64,000 nt of DNA. It comes from Rhodococcus ruber. Its GTDB lineage: Bacteria > Actinomycetota > Actinomycetes > Mycobacteriales > Mycobacteriaceae. The notes beneath the pieces are model-generated. The model was not told the DNA's origin and did not search any database. It saw only the letters and a list, made by a program, of their open reading frames with translations. Location: assembly GCF_027270735.1 (NCBI RefSeq), contig NZ_JAPWIJ010000001.1, forward strand, positions 558,001-622,000, given 5' to 3'. Every line of letters starts with the position of its first letter. Position 1 is the stretch's first letter. The position numbers and the translations under genes are program-made. Shown in pieces: positions 1 to 8,563 of the stretch.

Positions 1-291
1 CCGGGCTCCTCGCACTTCTTCTTCGACATCGGAAACAGCAATCTGTTGGCCTTCTTCGACTTCCCGGGCCTCGATGTCGGTCCGTACGCGGAGGTTCTGG
101 GTGGACTGCACCATGTGGCCATCAGTGTCGAGCCCACCCGCTGGGAGCACCTACGCACCAAGCTGACCGACGCCGGAATCGAGTTGATCGAGCACAGTGA
201 CGTCTCGCTGTACTTCCGCGACCCCGACGGTGCGCGGCTGGAGCTCATCGCCGATCCGCTCGGTGAGATGTACGGCTCGCACGTTCTCTGA
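1..291 (+). CDS. VOC (glyoxalase/dioxygenase fold) family protein, 5' end missing
   Basis: The reading frame is open from base 1, so the start lies upstream of the window and about 96 C-terminal residues are visible. The segment HHVAISVE, followed about 40 residues later by SLYFRDPDGARLELI, is the usual second half of a vicinal oxygen chelate domain. The glutamate in RLEL is the typical metal ligand. The substrate cannot be told from this fragment. The gene is followed at 34 nt by the pirin gene on the same strand, so the two may be cotranscribed. Family assignment is firm and function is unknown. Confidence 0.8.
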   Translation, partial: PGSSHFFFDIGNSNLLAFFDFPGLDVGPYAEVLGGLHHVAISVEPTRWEHLRTKLTDAGIELIEHSDVSLYFRDPDGARLELIADPLGEMYGSHVL

Positions 292-325
292 GAACACACC
301 TACTTTCGAGATTCGAGGCAATGAC

Positions 326-1108
326 ATGACCTCTGCAGCAACCACACTCGACATCCGCCGCGCCGACGACCGATTCAAGACGAAGATCGGCTGGCTGGAC
401 TCCAAGCACTCGTTCTCTTTCGGCAATCACTTCGATCGTGGCAACACCCACCACGGCGTCCTCATGGTCAACAACGACGACATCGTCACCCCGGGAATGG
501 GATTCGATACGCACCCGCATCGCGATATGGAGATCGTCACCTGGGTCCTGCAGGGATCGCTGGTGCACCAGGACTCGATGGGCCACTCCGGCGTCATCTA
601 CCCCGGTCTCGCTCAGCGCATGAGTGCGGGTACCGGAATTCTGCACTCGGAGAAGAACGATTCGTGGCGACTCGGCGATACCGCCGGCTCGTATTCGGGC
701 AAGCACGGCGATCCTGTTCGGTTCGTCCAGATGTGGGTCGTGCCGGACGAGCAGGGCATCACCCCGGGCTACGAACAGCTCGAGATCGACGGCGAATTGC
801 TCAGCGGCGGTTTAGTTCCCGTCGCGTCCGGGATGCCCGACCATGCCGATCACGCAGCCATTCGCATCAAGAACAAGTACGCAGCAATGCACGTGGCACG
901 CCTGCAGCCCGGACAGGCTCCCGTCGAGATACCCGACGCGCCGTTCGTGCACATCTTCGTGGCCGAGGGTGAGGCGATGCTCGAGGGCGTTGGCGTACTG
1001 GCTGAGGGCGACGCCGTGCGCGTCAGCGGAGGCGGCGGCCAGAAGCTGAGCACCGCCAGCGGTGCCGAAGTAATCGTCTGGGAAATGCACGCCGCAATCG
1101 CCGGTTAG
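326..1108 (+). CDS. Pirin family protein
   Basis: This 260-aa bicupin protein has the pirin metal-site pattern. The N-terminal cupin shows FDTHPHRDMEIVTW, with the two histidine ligands, and then QRMSAGTGILHSE, with the third histidine and the glutamate. Pirins bind one metal, and some have quercetinase-like activity or act as redox-sensing cofactors; nothing here shows which. I start it at the ATG at 326 because the protein begins there with the conserved DIRRADDRFKT segment. The longer in-frame opening from 197 is only a shadow of the upstream gene. The 3' end overlaps the convergent antiporter gene by 4 nt. Confidence 0.9.
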   Translation: MTSAATTLDIRRADDRFKTKIGWLDSKHSFSFGNHFDRGNTHHGVLMVNNDDIVTPGMGFDTHPHRDMEIVTWVLQGSLVHQDSMGHSGVIYPGLAQRMSAGTGILHSEKNDSWRLGDTAGSYSGKHGDPVRFVQMWVVPDEQGITPGYEQLEIDGELLSGGLVPVASGMPDHADHAAIRIKNKYAAMHVARLQPGQAPVEIPDAPFVHIFVAEGEAMLEGVGVLAEGDAVRVSGGGGQKLSTASGAEVIVWEMHAAIAG

Positions 1109-2685
1109 TCGGTCTCTCGGTGCGGACGGAACGAGTGCTCCTCGTGGTCGAGTTCGTGCTCGAGGCTTCGCATGCTGTTGTCCGGTAGCCGGCCGGCATC
1201 TCGCCAGCACAGCAACTCCTCCCGCTCGACCGCCAGGATGCGTCGGCGGGTACTCATCGCGGCGATCTGCTCCGGCGAGATGACCGAGTCGCCCACCTCG
1301 GACTCGTCGAGATGATCGAGTCGGCGGTGGTACCGGTCGATCCGATGCTCCAACTCGTGACGCAGTATCTCCCGTCCCTCGTCGTCGAGTTCCTCCTCGT
1401 CGGCGATGCGATCGAGCTGTGACAGTGCAGCTTTGGCCGATCCCTCACGCGCCTCGTTTCGCAGACGTGCCTCTGCTGCGGGGTCGGCGACGACGTTCAG
1501 CTTTCGCACCAGCGGAGCGAACGTCAATCCCTGTCCGACGACCGTTACCAGCACGACCAGAAATGCACAGAACAGCAACAGGTCTCGGCTCTCGAACGGC
1601 TCACCGGAGTCGATCGTCAGGGGCAAAGTGAACACGGCCGCGACGGTGATGACTCCACGAGTGCCGGCCCAGCTCATCACCACCGCCTCGCGTGCGGACA
1701 GACCCGTGGTCAGCAACCACAGCGGCCGAAGCAGCAGCACGCCGGCGAGCGTGACCGTGACTGCGAGGGCGATGGTGGTCCCCGAGTATGCCGACAGGCC
1801 GCCGACCACGGTGGGCAACTGCTCGCCGATCAACAGAAATACGAAGCCCTCGAGCAGCAGATCGATGAGTCGCCATACGGCGCTGGTCTGCAGGCGGCTG
1901 GCTCCGGAAATGGCGTGGCGAGTGTGATGCCCGATCACCAGTGCCGCAACCACGACGGCCAGAACTCCCGACGCATGTACCTCTTCTGCCGCCAGATAGG
2001 CAACGAACGGCGTCGCCAGCGACGCGATGTTGAGCAGCAAAGAATCGTGAATGTATCGCTGTACCAGTCGGATCAGCAGGGCGACAACCAATCCGACGAT
2101 GATGCCGCCGACTGCAGCCAACACGAACAGTCCGCCGGCGTGAGCGAACGTCATGTCCTGGCTGGAGATAGCGGCGATAGCCACGGTCAGCATCGTCAGC
2201 GCGGTGGCGTCGTTCAGCAACCCCTCCCCTTCGATGAGGGTCACCAGCTTCGGTGGAATGCCGGCGCGCCGACCGACCGCAAGGGCGGCCACCGGGTCCG
2301 GCGGTGCCACGGCGGCACCGAGCGCCATACCAGCGGCCAGCGTGATGCCCGGAACGAGCAACCACAGACCGACGCCCACGAGGGCAGCGGTCGCCACCAC
2401 GAGGGCGACCGACAGACTCAAGATCGTCCACACGTTGCGGCGGATGGCGATCAGCGACGAGTTCAGGGCAGCGCTGTAGAGCAGCGGCGGGATCACCAGG
2501 GTCAGAACGACCTCGGGGTCCAGGACGATGTCGGGCAACGCCGATGCCGAGACGGCCAGGCCGGCCAAGGTCAACAACGCTGCCGCGGGCAGCGTCGTCT
2601 TCTTCGAGATCACCTGCGCGGCGACGATCAGACCCGTGGCGGCCAGGACCAGGCCGAGAGTTTCTATCACCCGGCTGTATTCCAC
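1105..2685 (-). CDS. Na+/H+ antiporter, CPA1 family
   Basis: This 526-aa protein has about a dozen hydrophobic segments over the first 400 residues, then a charged cytoplasmic tail of about 120 residues rich in Glu and Arg. CPA1 hallmarks are visible: PPDPVAALAV in the ion-binding region, EGEGLLNDATALT, and the late segment GTRGVITVAAVFTLPL. It would exchange Na+ (or K+) for H+ across the membrane for pH and salt balance. It reads away from the downstream SDR gene and converges on pirin. The family is clear; ion specificity is not readable. Confidence 0.92.
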   Translation of the reverse strand: MEYSRVIETLGLVLAATGLIVAAQVISKKTTLPAAALLTLAGLAVSASALPDIVLDPEVVLTLVIPPLLYSAALNSSLIAIRRNVWTILSLSVALVVATAALVGVGLWLLVPGITLAAGMALGAAVAPPDPVAALAVGRRAGIPPKLVTLIEGEGLLNDATALTMLTVAIAAISSQDMTFAHAGGLFVLAAVGGIIVGLVVALLIRLVQRYIHDSLLLNIASLATPFVAYLAAEEVHASGVLAVVVAALVIGHHTRHAISGASRLQTSAVWRLIDLLLEGFVFLLIGEQLPTVVGGLSAYSGTTIALAVTVTLAGVLLLRPLWLLTTGLSAREAVVMSWAGTRGVITVAAVFTLPLTIDSGEPFESRDLLLFCAFLVVLVTVVGQGLTFAPLVRKLNVVADPAAEARLRNEAREGSAKAALSQLDRIADEEELDDEGREILRHELEHRIDRYHRRLDHLDESEVGDSVISPEQIAAMSTRRRILAVEREELLCWRDAGRLPDNSMRSLEHELDHEEHSFRPHRETD

Positions 2686-2702
2686 CAGGTCAGGGGTTCA
2701 AA

Positions 2703-3506
2703 CTATCTCTTCAGTCCGAACATCTTCGCGATCGTCTTCTCCATGAATGTCGCCGGCAGCAACCGTCGCGCCAGAAACACGACCGGTGCGTTGCTTCCCC
2801 TGGCGTACAGGGGTTTCGGCTTGTCGGCCTCGATGGCCTTCAGTACTACCTCGGCGACGTCCTCGGCGGAGATGCCGGTTCCCTCCTTGCGATCCAGGGA
2901 CGAGATCGCGGTGTGGAAATCCTCTCGGTGGACCGAATCCGCGGCGATGTACTTGGTACGGCGCTCGCTGATTCCGGTGTTGATCGATCCCGGCTCGACG
3001 GTGGTCATCCATACGCCGAAGGGCGAGAGTTCCAGACGCGCCGCGTCGGAGAAGCCCTTGATCGCTGCTTTCGTCGACGCGTAGGACGAGCGATAGGCAA
3101 GTGGGAAGCTGGCCAGCATCGAGCCGACCATCACGATGCGGCCGTAACCCCGCTCGCGCATACCAGGAATGACGTTCTGCGACAGCGTCACTGCGCCGAA
3201 GACGTTCAATTGGAAGAGTCGTTCGATGGCGTCGGTCGGCAGTTCCTCGAACGGTCCCGACTGGCTCTCGCCCGCGTTGTTGACCAGAACGTCGACGGCG
3301 CCCAGCTCCGCGACGAACGTGCCGATCGACGCGCTGTCGGTCAGGTCGAGGGCTCGATATTCGACGCCCGCCGCCCGCTGAGCGTCGGTCATCGAATCCG
3401 GGTTTCGGGAGGTGCCGATCACCCGATAGCCGCGGGCGACCAGCGCCGACGCGACGGCCCGTCCGATGCCCGACGACGCTCCGGTGACCACTGCAGTGCG
3501 ATTCAT
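2703..3506 (-). CDS. Short-chain dehydrogenase/reductase
   Basis: This is a 267-aa classical SDR. The N-terminus has the NAD(P) motif TGASSGIGRA, then NNAG. The catalytic part reads SMLASFPLAYRSSYASTKAA, with the Ser-Tyr-Lys arrangement in YASTK. The Arg after the first glycine motif region (ALVARGYRVIGTSRNP) suggests NADP preference, which is inference. No Shine-Dalgarno is seen. Instead TACCAT (3513-3518, read on the minus strand) lies 6 nt before the ATG, the pattern of a leaderless mRNA. The C-terminal part (KPKPLYARGSNAPVVFLARRLLP) is like SDRs often linked to lipid or ketone reduction. Substrate unknown. Confidence 0.88.
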   Translation of the reverse strand: MNRTAVVTGASSGIGRAVASALVARGYRVIGTSRNPDSMTDAQRAAGVEYRALDLTDSASIGTFVAELGAVDVLVNNAGESQSGPFEELPTDAIERLFQLNVFGAVTLSQNVIPGMRERGYGRIVMVGSMLASFPLAYRSSYASTKAAIKGFSDAARLELSPFGVWMTTVEPGSINTGISERRTKYIAADSVHREDFHTAISSLDRKEGTGISAEDVAEVVLKAIEADKPKPLYARGSNAPVVFLARRLLPATFMEKTIAKMFGLKR

Positions 3507-3577
3507 GCCCGAATGGTACCGGTGCGTCCGACCGACATCGCATGACGAAACCGCCCATACCGGTTAGTCTGTTACCT

Positions 3578-4342
3578 GTGCAAACGAACTCCGCTGCCCT
3601 GTTGCTCGAGCACCTGTGCATGGCCTTCGGCCCCAAGCCTGCGGTCGACGACCTATCGCTGATGGTTCCTCCCGGTTCGATGTTCGGGTTGGTGGGACCC
3701 AACGGTGCAGGCAAGACGACATCGCTCTCCATGGCGGTTGGCCTGCTGAGACCGCAGTACGGCCGGAGTCTGGTGTTCGGCCGAGACGTCTGGGCCGATC
3801 CGATCGCGGCCAAAGAGCTGCTCGGCGTGCTGCCCGACGGACTGACCTTGCCCTCCCAGTTCACCGGCCACGAGCTCCTGACCTACATCGGTCGACTGCG
3901 CGCGATGCCGGAGGACGTCATCGCGCAGCGTCGAGACGAGCTGCTGGATGCACTGGACCTGACCGACGCCGGCGGAACAGTCATCGCCGACTACTCCGCG
4001 GGAATGACGAAGAAAATCGGGCTGGCCTCGGCGTTACTGCACGGGCCCCGATTGCTGGTGCTGGACGAGCCTTTCGAAGCTGTCGACCCTATCTCCTCCA
4101 CCACGATTCGAACCATCCTCGTGCAGTTCGTCCGCTCCGGCGGGTCGGTGATTCTGTCGAGCCACGTCATGGCGCTCGTCGAGCAACTGTGCACACACGT
4201 CGGTGTCATCACCGGAGGCCGAGTGGTGGGGGCCGGAACCGTCGACGAGGTTCGCGGCGGCGGGACCCTGGACGATGCCTTCGTTCGCCTCGTCGGTACG
4301 CGTGATCAGAACCCGGACGGCCTGTCCTGGATGCGCTCGTGA
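3578..4342 (+). CDS. ABC transporter ATP-binding protein
   Basis: This is a 254-aa ATPase subunit. Walker A is GPNGAGKTTS near residue 40, the signature is the variant YSAGMTKK, Walker B is LLVLDEPFE, and the switch histidine sits in SSHVMAL. It resembles the ATPases of multidrug or antibiotic exporters of the DrrA/CcmA style. I chose the GTG at 3578 rather than the ATG at 3542 because TAGTCT (3565-3570) stands 7 nt before it, a leaderless-promoter arrangement repeated elsewhere in the window. The stop overlaps the start of the permease gene, so the two are translationally coupled and form one transporter. The cargo is unknown. Confidence 0.9.
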   Translation: MQTNSAALLLEHLCMAFGPKPAVDDLSLMVPPGSMFGLVGPNGAGKTTSLSMAVGLLRPQYGRSLVFGRDVWADPIAAKELLGVLPDGLTLPSQFTGHELLTYIGRLRAMPEDVIAQRRDELLDALDLTDAGGTVIADYSAGMTKKIGLASALLHGPRLLVLDEPFEAVDPISSTTIRTILVQFVRSGGSVILSSHVMALVEQLCTHVGVITGGRVVGAGTVDEVRGGGTLDDAFVRLVGTRDQNPDGLSWMRS

Positions 4343-5922
4343 TGTCGGTCGGCCGCACGGTCCTGCAGATGCGAATCACGCTCTACCGCAGGCAGTTCAG
4401 GGGTGGACAAGCGGTGATCAAGACCGTGTTCGGATTGCTGGGGCTGGCCTTCGCGGTTCTCGCCTGCGTGATGGCGGCGCGAACCGACGCGTCGCAGGTA
4501 TTGGTGGGCGGCACCGCTGGCCTAGGACTGACCCTGACGGGCCTGAGTTGGGTGCTCTTCCCTGTGCTGTCGGGCATTTCCGACGACAACATCCAGCCCC
4601 GCCACTTCCAACTGCTGTCCGTCGACCCCGCGCGACTCGCCCGTGCGCTGCTGACCACGTCGGTGGTCGGCATACTGGTTCCGCTGACGATCGTCGCGAC
4701 AGCGTCCATTCCGATCTACGCGTTGTCCCGCTCGGTCGCAGCACTGCCTCTGGCTCTGGTGGCCTGGCCCGCGACGGTGGTGTTCTTCGTGACGCTGTCG
4801 AGGGTGGTGACGCTGGCAATGTCGCAGCTGCTCAAGAGTCGACGCAGTCGTGAGTTCGCACTGTTGGCGTTCGGAGCCATCTTCGGAGGCCTGTACTTCC
4901 TGCAGTTCCCCATCACCCAGAATCTCGATCGTGTGCTGTCGGGTGAGGTGACATGGCCGCTCACGCTGGCACATTCGATTCCCTTCAGCTGGGGTATCAC
5001 CGGCGTCGACGCTGTGTTGGACGGCAAGTGGCTGCTGGCGATCGGCGCGGTCGTGGGATTGCTGCTGCTGGACGTCGCACTGGTGTGGGCATGGCAGCGA
5101 CTGGTTCTACGCCACTTCGAGGGACGGGTCTCGACGTCGTCGGGATCGACCCGTAAGCAGACGGCAGCGAAGGGTCGTGACGGTGCAACAGGGTGGCGAG
5201 TAACGCGGGTCGGCGCGGTAGTGACCCGAGAGCTGTCTCTCTGGCGCGGTGACATGCGTCGTCGAAGTCAGCTGCTCTCGGTCCTGATCTTCGCGGTGCT
5301 GGCTGGTATCGGTCCTTTGGTGACCGACTCGATACCGTTCAGCGCAGCCTGGGGCGCGTGGATCGTGATCATCATGGCGATGGGTGCGGGATCGAACTCG
5401 TACGGTCTCGACGGTAGTTCGATGTGGCACCTGGTCATGATTCCGCAGGCCCTCCCCGACGACATCCGTGGTCGGCAGATCGCCTGGTTGCTGGTCGCGG
5501 CCCCTTTCGCGATCGTTCCGGTCCTGGTGGTTCGAGTCTTCGGCGACCTCGGGCTCGACCGAGTGGAAACCCCTGTCGCATTGACGATCTCGATGCTCGG
5601 AGTCAGCGCCGGTCTGACCGCCGTGAACTCCGTACGCGGTGCCTACCCGGTGCCCGAAGCCACGAAGTCGTTTTCGATGAACACGCGGGGATCGTTCACC
5701 GGCAACGCATTCGGATTCCTCGTACTCGGGATAATGGTCCTGGCCGTATCGGTCGTGCCTGTACTGCTGCTCGCACTGCTCCTCCCGGGAGCGTGGGCGT
5801 ATCTGTCGATCCCGGTGGCCGTCGCGATCGGCTGGCTGGGGATGTGGTGGGGCGCGCGGATGGCGGTCGGCGCGCTGGTTCGTGACTCCGACAGAATCCT
5901 GAACTCGGTGGTCTCACGGTAG
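4342..5922 (+). CDS. ABC transporter permease
   Basis: This is a 526-aa integral membrane protein with about ten to twelve hydrophobic segments in two halves, separated by a hydrophilic stretch near residues 260-300 that contains the Arg/Lys-rich TRKQTAAKGRD. This is the ABC-2-like size class seen beside DrrA-type ATPases in actinobacteria. The ATG at 4342 overlaps the TGA of the ATPase gene (TGATG); the GTG one codon earlier is an equally possible start. The 3' end overlaps the convergent acetyltransferase gene by 9 nt. No substrate can be inferred. Confidence 0.87.
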   Translation: MSVGRTVLQMRITLYRRQFRGGQAVIKTVFGLLGLAFAVLACVMAARTDASQVLVGGTAGLGLTLTGLSWVLFPVLSGISDDNIQPRHFQLLSVDPARLARALLTTSVVGILVPLTIVATASIPIYALSRSVAALPLALVAWPATVVFFVTLSRVVTLAMSQLLKSRRSREFALLAFGAIFGGLYFLQFPITQNLDRVLSGEVTWPLTLAHSIPFSWGITGVDAVLDGKWLLAIGAVVGLLLLDVALVWAWQRLVLRHFEGRVSTSSGSTRKQTAAKGRDGATGWRVTRVGAVVTRELSLWRGDMRRRSQLLSVLIFAVLAGIGPLVTDSIPFSAAWGAWIVIIMAMGAGSNSYGLDGSSMWHLVMIPQALPDDIRGRQIAWLLVAAPFAIVPVLVVRVFGDLGLDRVETPVALTISMLGVSAGLTAVNSVRGAYPVPEATKSFSMNTRGSFTGNAFGFLVLGIMVLAVSVVPVLLLALLLPGAWAYLSIPVAVAIGWLGMWWGARMAVGALVRDSDRILNSVVSR

Positions 5923-6474
5923 GGCGCGGATTGCCCGACAAGGGTTACCCGCAGCAAAGGTGTGCGACGGTACGTCGCGGGTGACGACACTCCCGGCTCC
6001 GATCACCGAGTTCTCGCCGATGGTTACTCCTGGGCAGACGATGACGCCGCCGCCCAGCCATACGTTGTCTCCGATGGTGATGGGAAGGGCGCTCTCCCAA
6101 CGTGTCCGGCGAGCTTCGTGATCTTCCATGGGATGCAGAGCTGTCAGGAGTTGCACGCGTGGGCCGATCGAGACGTCGTTACCGATGGTGATGGGTGCGC
6201 AGTCCAGCAAAATTGCATCGTAATTGAGGAAGGTGTTGGACCCGATGGAAATATATGTCCCGTAGTCACATTGGAATCGGGGCATGATCCACGAATCCGC
6301 TCCGATGGAGCCGAGCAACTCGCCGAGCAGTTCTTGCCGTTCTTCGGTCCGGTCTGCCCCCGTCGCATTGAATCTGTCCAGCAGCTTTCCACACGAGACA
6401 CGAGACGCCACCAAGTCGGGATCACTGTCTCGGTAGAGTTCGCCGCGCAGCATTCGGTCTCGATTCTCGCCCAT
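5914..6474 (-). CDS. Sugar O-acetyltransferase (maltose/galactoside acetyltransferase family)
   Basis: This 186-aa protein begins with the family-typical MGENRDRMLRGELYRDSDPDL and continues into a left-handed beta-helix of hexapeptide repeats (ISIGSNTFLN, ITIGNDVSIGPRVQLLTALHP, ITIGDNVWLGGGVIVCPGVTIGENSVIGAGSVV). The catalytic His is in TALHP. It should transfer acetyl from acetyl-CoA to a sugar hydroxyl. The start is the ATG at 6474. TAGCGT (read on the minus strand at 6482-6487) lies 7 nt upstream and includes the TAG stop of the upstream GNAT gene, so this gene may have its own leaderless promoter at the end of its neighbour. Confidence 0.9.
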   Translation of the reverse strand: MGENRDRMLRGELYRDSDPDLVASRVSCGKLLDRFNATGADRTEERQELLGELLGSIGADSWIMPRFQCDYGTYISIGSNTFLNYDAILLDCAPITIGNDVSIGPRVQLLTALHPMEDHEARRTRWESALPITIGDNVWLGGGVIVCPGVTIGENSVIGAGSVVTRDVPSHTFAAGNPCRAIRALP

Positions 6475-6484
6475 GGAGGACACG

Positions 6485-6991
6485 CTACAAGCCGGTCGAC
6501 ATTTCGAACAGTGCGACGCTGAACCACGAACCGCCATCGCCGAAATCGCGCCGACCGACGCAGCGAAACCCCTGCCTCGAGTAGTAGCTGCGCAGGTCGA
6601 TGTTGGTCTCGGCGCAGTCCAGACGTAGCAGCGCTCGCCCTTCCTGCCGGGTCCGCTGCGATGCCCACTCGAGCAACGACGCGCCCAGTCCTGTGCCGGA
6701 TTCGCTTCTGTCGATCACCAGTCCGTGCACGTAGCCTGCGGCTTCGACCTGCTCCGGCCAGATGTCAGGGTCGGCCCAGATCAATCTCAGCGCGCCGACA
6801 ATCGGGCCACCGGGGTGGCGTCGAGCGATGTGGAACTCCCCTGCGTCTATCTGGGCAGCAACAGTCGACAGCGGTACCTCGCGCGGTGTCCACTGATCGA
6901 TTCGCCGAGCGGCCAGCCAGTCCTCGGCGGCGTGCCGGAGTGCGAGTATCGTTGCTGCGTCGGCGGCAGATGCGAGTTCCACGGTGAGCAC
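6485..6991 (-). CDS. GNAT family N-acetyltransferase
   Basis: This is a 168-aa GNAT protein. The acetyl-CoA loop reads VHGLVIDRSESGTGLGASLLEWA, with the Q/R-x-x-G-x-G/A pattern, followed by LRLDCAETNIDLRSYYSRQGF, the usual late Asn-x-x-Leu-x-x-Tyr-Tyr segment. The frame is open for over 100 codons upstream, but conserved sequence only begins at VLTVELASAADAA. The GTG at 6991 is preceded by TACGAT (6998-7003, minus strand) at 6 nt, so I place the start there as a leaderless gene. It is divergent from the hydroxyacid dehydrogenase. The acetyl acceptor is unknown. Confidence 0.88.
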   Translation of the reverse strand: MLTVELASAADAATILALRHAAEDWLAARRIDQWTPREVPLSTVAAQIDAGEFHIARRHPGGPIVGALRLIWADPDIWPEQVEAAGYVHGLVIDRSESGTGLGASLLEWASQRTRQEGRALLRLDCAETNIDLRSYYSRQGFRCVGRRDFGDGGSWFSVALFEMSTGL

Positions 6992-7020
6992 CGTGCCATC
7001 GTACGGAGGAGACGAGTCCT

Positions 7021-7974
7021 GTGGTGAACGTGCTTGTGGTCGAGAGTGATTCGGACCGAAAGGCCTTTCCGTCGATCGCTGGGGTCCAGTTTCGGAGCTG
7101 CGCGATCGCTGAACTGGCCGATTCGGTCTCCTGGGCCGAGGTGCTGCTGTTTCGCACGTTCGAGGCCGTCGATCTGCGGGCCGTGTGGCCGAATGCCGTC
7201 GACCTGAAGTGGATTCACGCGTCGAGTGCGGGAGTCGATCGACTGTTGGACCCCGGTCTGCGCGACGGGTCGTGGTTGCTGACCAACTCGGGCGGCATAC
7301 TCGACCGCGCGATAGCCGAATATGTCGCAGCAGGAATTCTGGCGTCGGTGAAAAAGCTGCCCCAGGCACTTCACCGTCAGCGCGAGCGAGTCTGGGAGCA
7401 TCGAGTCAGCACGGGAGTTCGCGGTGAGCGTGCTCTTGTCGTCGGACCAGGCTCGATCGGACGTGAAATCGGCCGATTACTCGGCGCACTCGGTATGCGC
7501 GTCGACGCGGCGGGGACATCCGAACGCCCGGGGGATGCGGAATTCGGGCGAATCCGTCACGTCGATGAATTGCGTTCGTATGCAGGCGAATACACCGTCA
7601 TCGTGCTCGCTGCACCGTTGACCGAGAGAACCCGTGGTCTCGTCGGTGCCGAGGTGCTTGCGGCCATGAGTCCCGATGCGGGTCTGGTCAACATTTCACG
7701 CGGTCCGGTCGTCGACGAACAGGCTCTGTGTGCGGCCTTGGCCTCCGGGACGATCGGGTGGGCAGTGCTCGATGTGTTCGAGGTCGAGCCGCTGCCGGCA
7801 TCGAGCCCGCTGTGGGGCATGGACAACGTGATCCTGACCGCCCATCTGGCCGGGGACGCCGACGACTTCGCCGAGCGGTTGTGGCGGCTGTTCGAGGAGA
7901 ACTTGGAGAGATATCTGCACGGTTCGCCGCTGGTCAACGTCGTGGACAAGCAGACGGGCTATGTCCAGCGGTAG
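7021..7974 (+). CDS. D-isomer-specific 2-hydroxyacid dehydrogenase
   Basis: This is a 317-aa NAD(P)-dependent dehydrogenase. The nucleotide motif is GPGSIGREIGRLLG, the substrate-binding Arg is in NISRGPVVDEQAL, the Glu of the charge relay is in LDVFEVEPLP, and the catalytic His is in ILTAHLAG. It would reduce a 2-oxoacid to a D-2-hydroxyacid, or the reverse. Unlike several neighbours it has a strong ribosome site, GGAGGAG at about 7005-7011, serving the GTG at 7021 (another GTG follows at 7024). Substrate unknown; glyoxylate, hydroxypyruvate and phosphoglycerate types are all possible. Confidence 0.9.
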   Translation: MVNVLVVESDSDRKAFPSIAGVQFRSCAIAELADSVSWAEVLLFRTFEAVDLRAVWPNAVDLKWIHASSAGVDRLLDPGLRDGSWLLTNSGGILDRAIAEYVAAGILASVKKLPQALHRQRERVWEHRVSTGVRGERALVVGPGSIGREIGRLLGALGMRVDAAGTSERPGDAEFGRIRHVDELRSYAGEYTVIVLAAPLTERTRGLVGAEVLAAMSPDAGLVNISRGPVVDEQALCAALASGTIGWAVLDVFEVEPLPASSPLWGMDNVILTAHLAGDADDFAERLWRLFEENLERYLHGSPLVNVVDKQTGYVQR

Positions 7975-8027
7975 GTCTGACCGCGAAAGTGTGTGTAACA
8001 GTGCGTAGCGTGTATTAGGGTGCACGA

Positions 8028-8474
8028 GTGCGGGTAATCAATCATTCGGCGATCGCGTCGACCAGTCGGGAGGCGGCTTTCGCCTACCTCGACGATTTTC
8101 GTAACGTGCCGCAGTGGATGTTCGGCATCACAAGGTTCGAGCCGACGAGCGAGATCACATCCGGTCTCGGAGCCAAGTACGACGCGACGATGCAGATCGG
8201 CCCCAAAGCGCTCAAATCCGTTGTGCATGTGACCGAATGGGTCCAGAACGAGCGGCTCACGCTCGAGTCGGTCGAGGGGCTCTCGAACTCGTCGACGTGG
8301 TCGTTCGAGGACGCCGGTGACGGCCGAACCCGACTGGTGGTCGTCTTCCGCTACAGCCTGCCCGGAGGCATCGCCGGTAAGGTGCTCGGAGCGGTAGTGG
8401 AACCCGTTGTGGGTCAAGCGATCCGGCACACCGAGTCGACCCTGCGGGGTCGGTTGGAAGCGGCCGGTCAGTAG
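8028..8474 (+). CDS. SRPBCC (polyketide cyclase/START-like) family protein
   Basis: This 148-aa protein has the START/SRPBCC layout. It begins RVINHSAIASTSREAAFAYLDDFRNVPQWM (residues 2-31), passes through strands such as LKSVVHVTEWVQNERLTLES and ends in a long C-terminal helix with IRHTESTLRGRLE. Members bind hydrophobic ligands or act as cyclases and coenzyme chaperones; no ligand can be inferred. The GTG start is preceded by TAGGGT (8016-8021) at 6 nt with no Shine-Dalgarno, again the leaderless pattern. It converges on the lipoprotein gene, leaving an 89-nt spacer without an obvious hairpin terminator. Confidence 0.82.
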   Translation: MRVINHSAIASTSREAAFAYLDDFRNVPQWMFGITRFEPTSEITSGLGAKYDATMQIGPKALKSVVHVTEWVQNERLTLESVEGLSNSSTWSFEDAGDGRTRLVVVFRYSLPGGIAGKVLGAVVEPVVGQAIRHTESTLRGRLEAAGQ

Positions 8475-8563
8475 ACGTACATGCCGGAGGACTACCACTG
8501 CGCCCCACCCCGCCGAGCTGTACGCGGACATCGCGACCGGAGGCAGTGCAGTGACAGAGAGGG

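Noticed and set aside
8475-8563. Possible terminator between the convergent SRPBCC and lipoprotein genes
   Set aside because: No clear hairpin with GC stem and T run could be traced in the 89-nt spacer.
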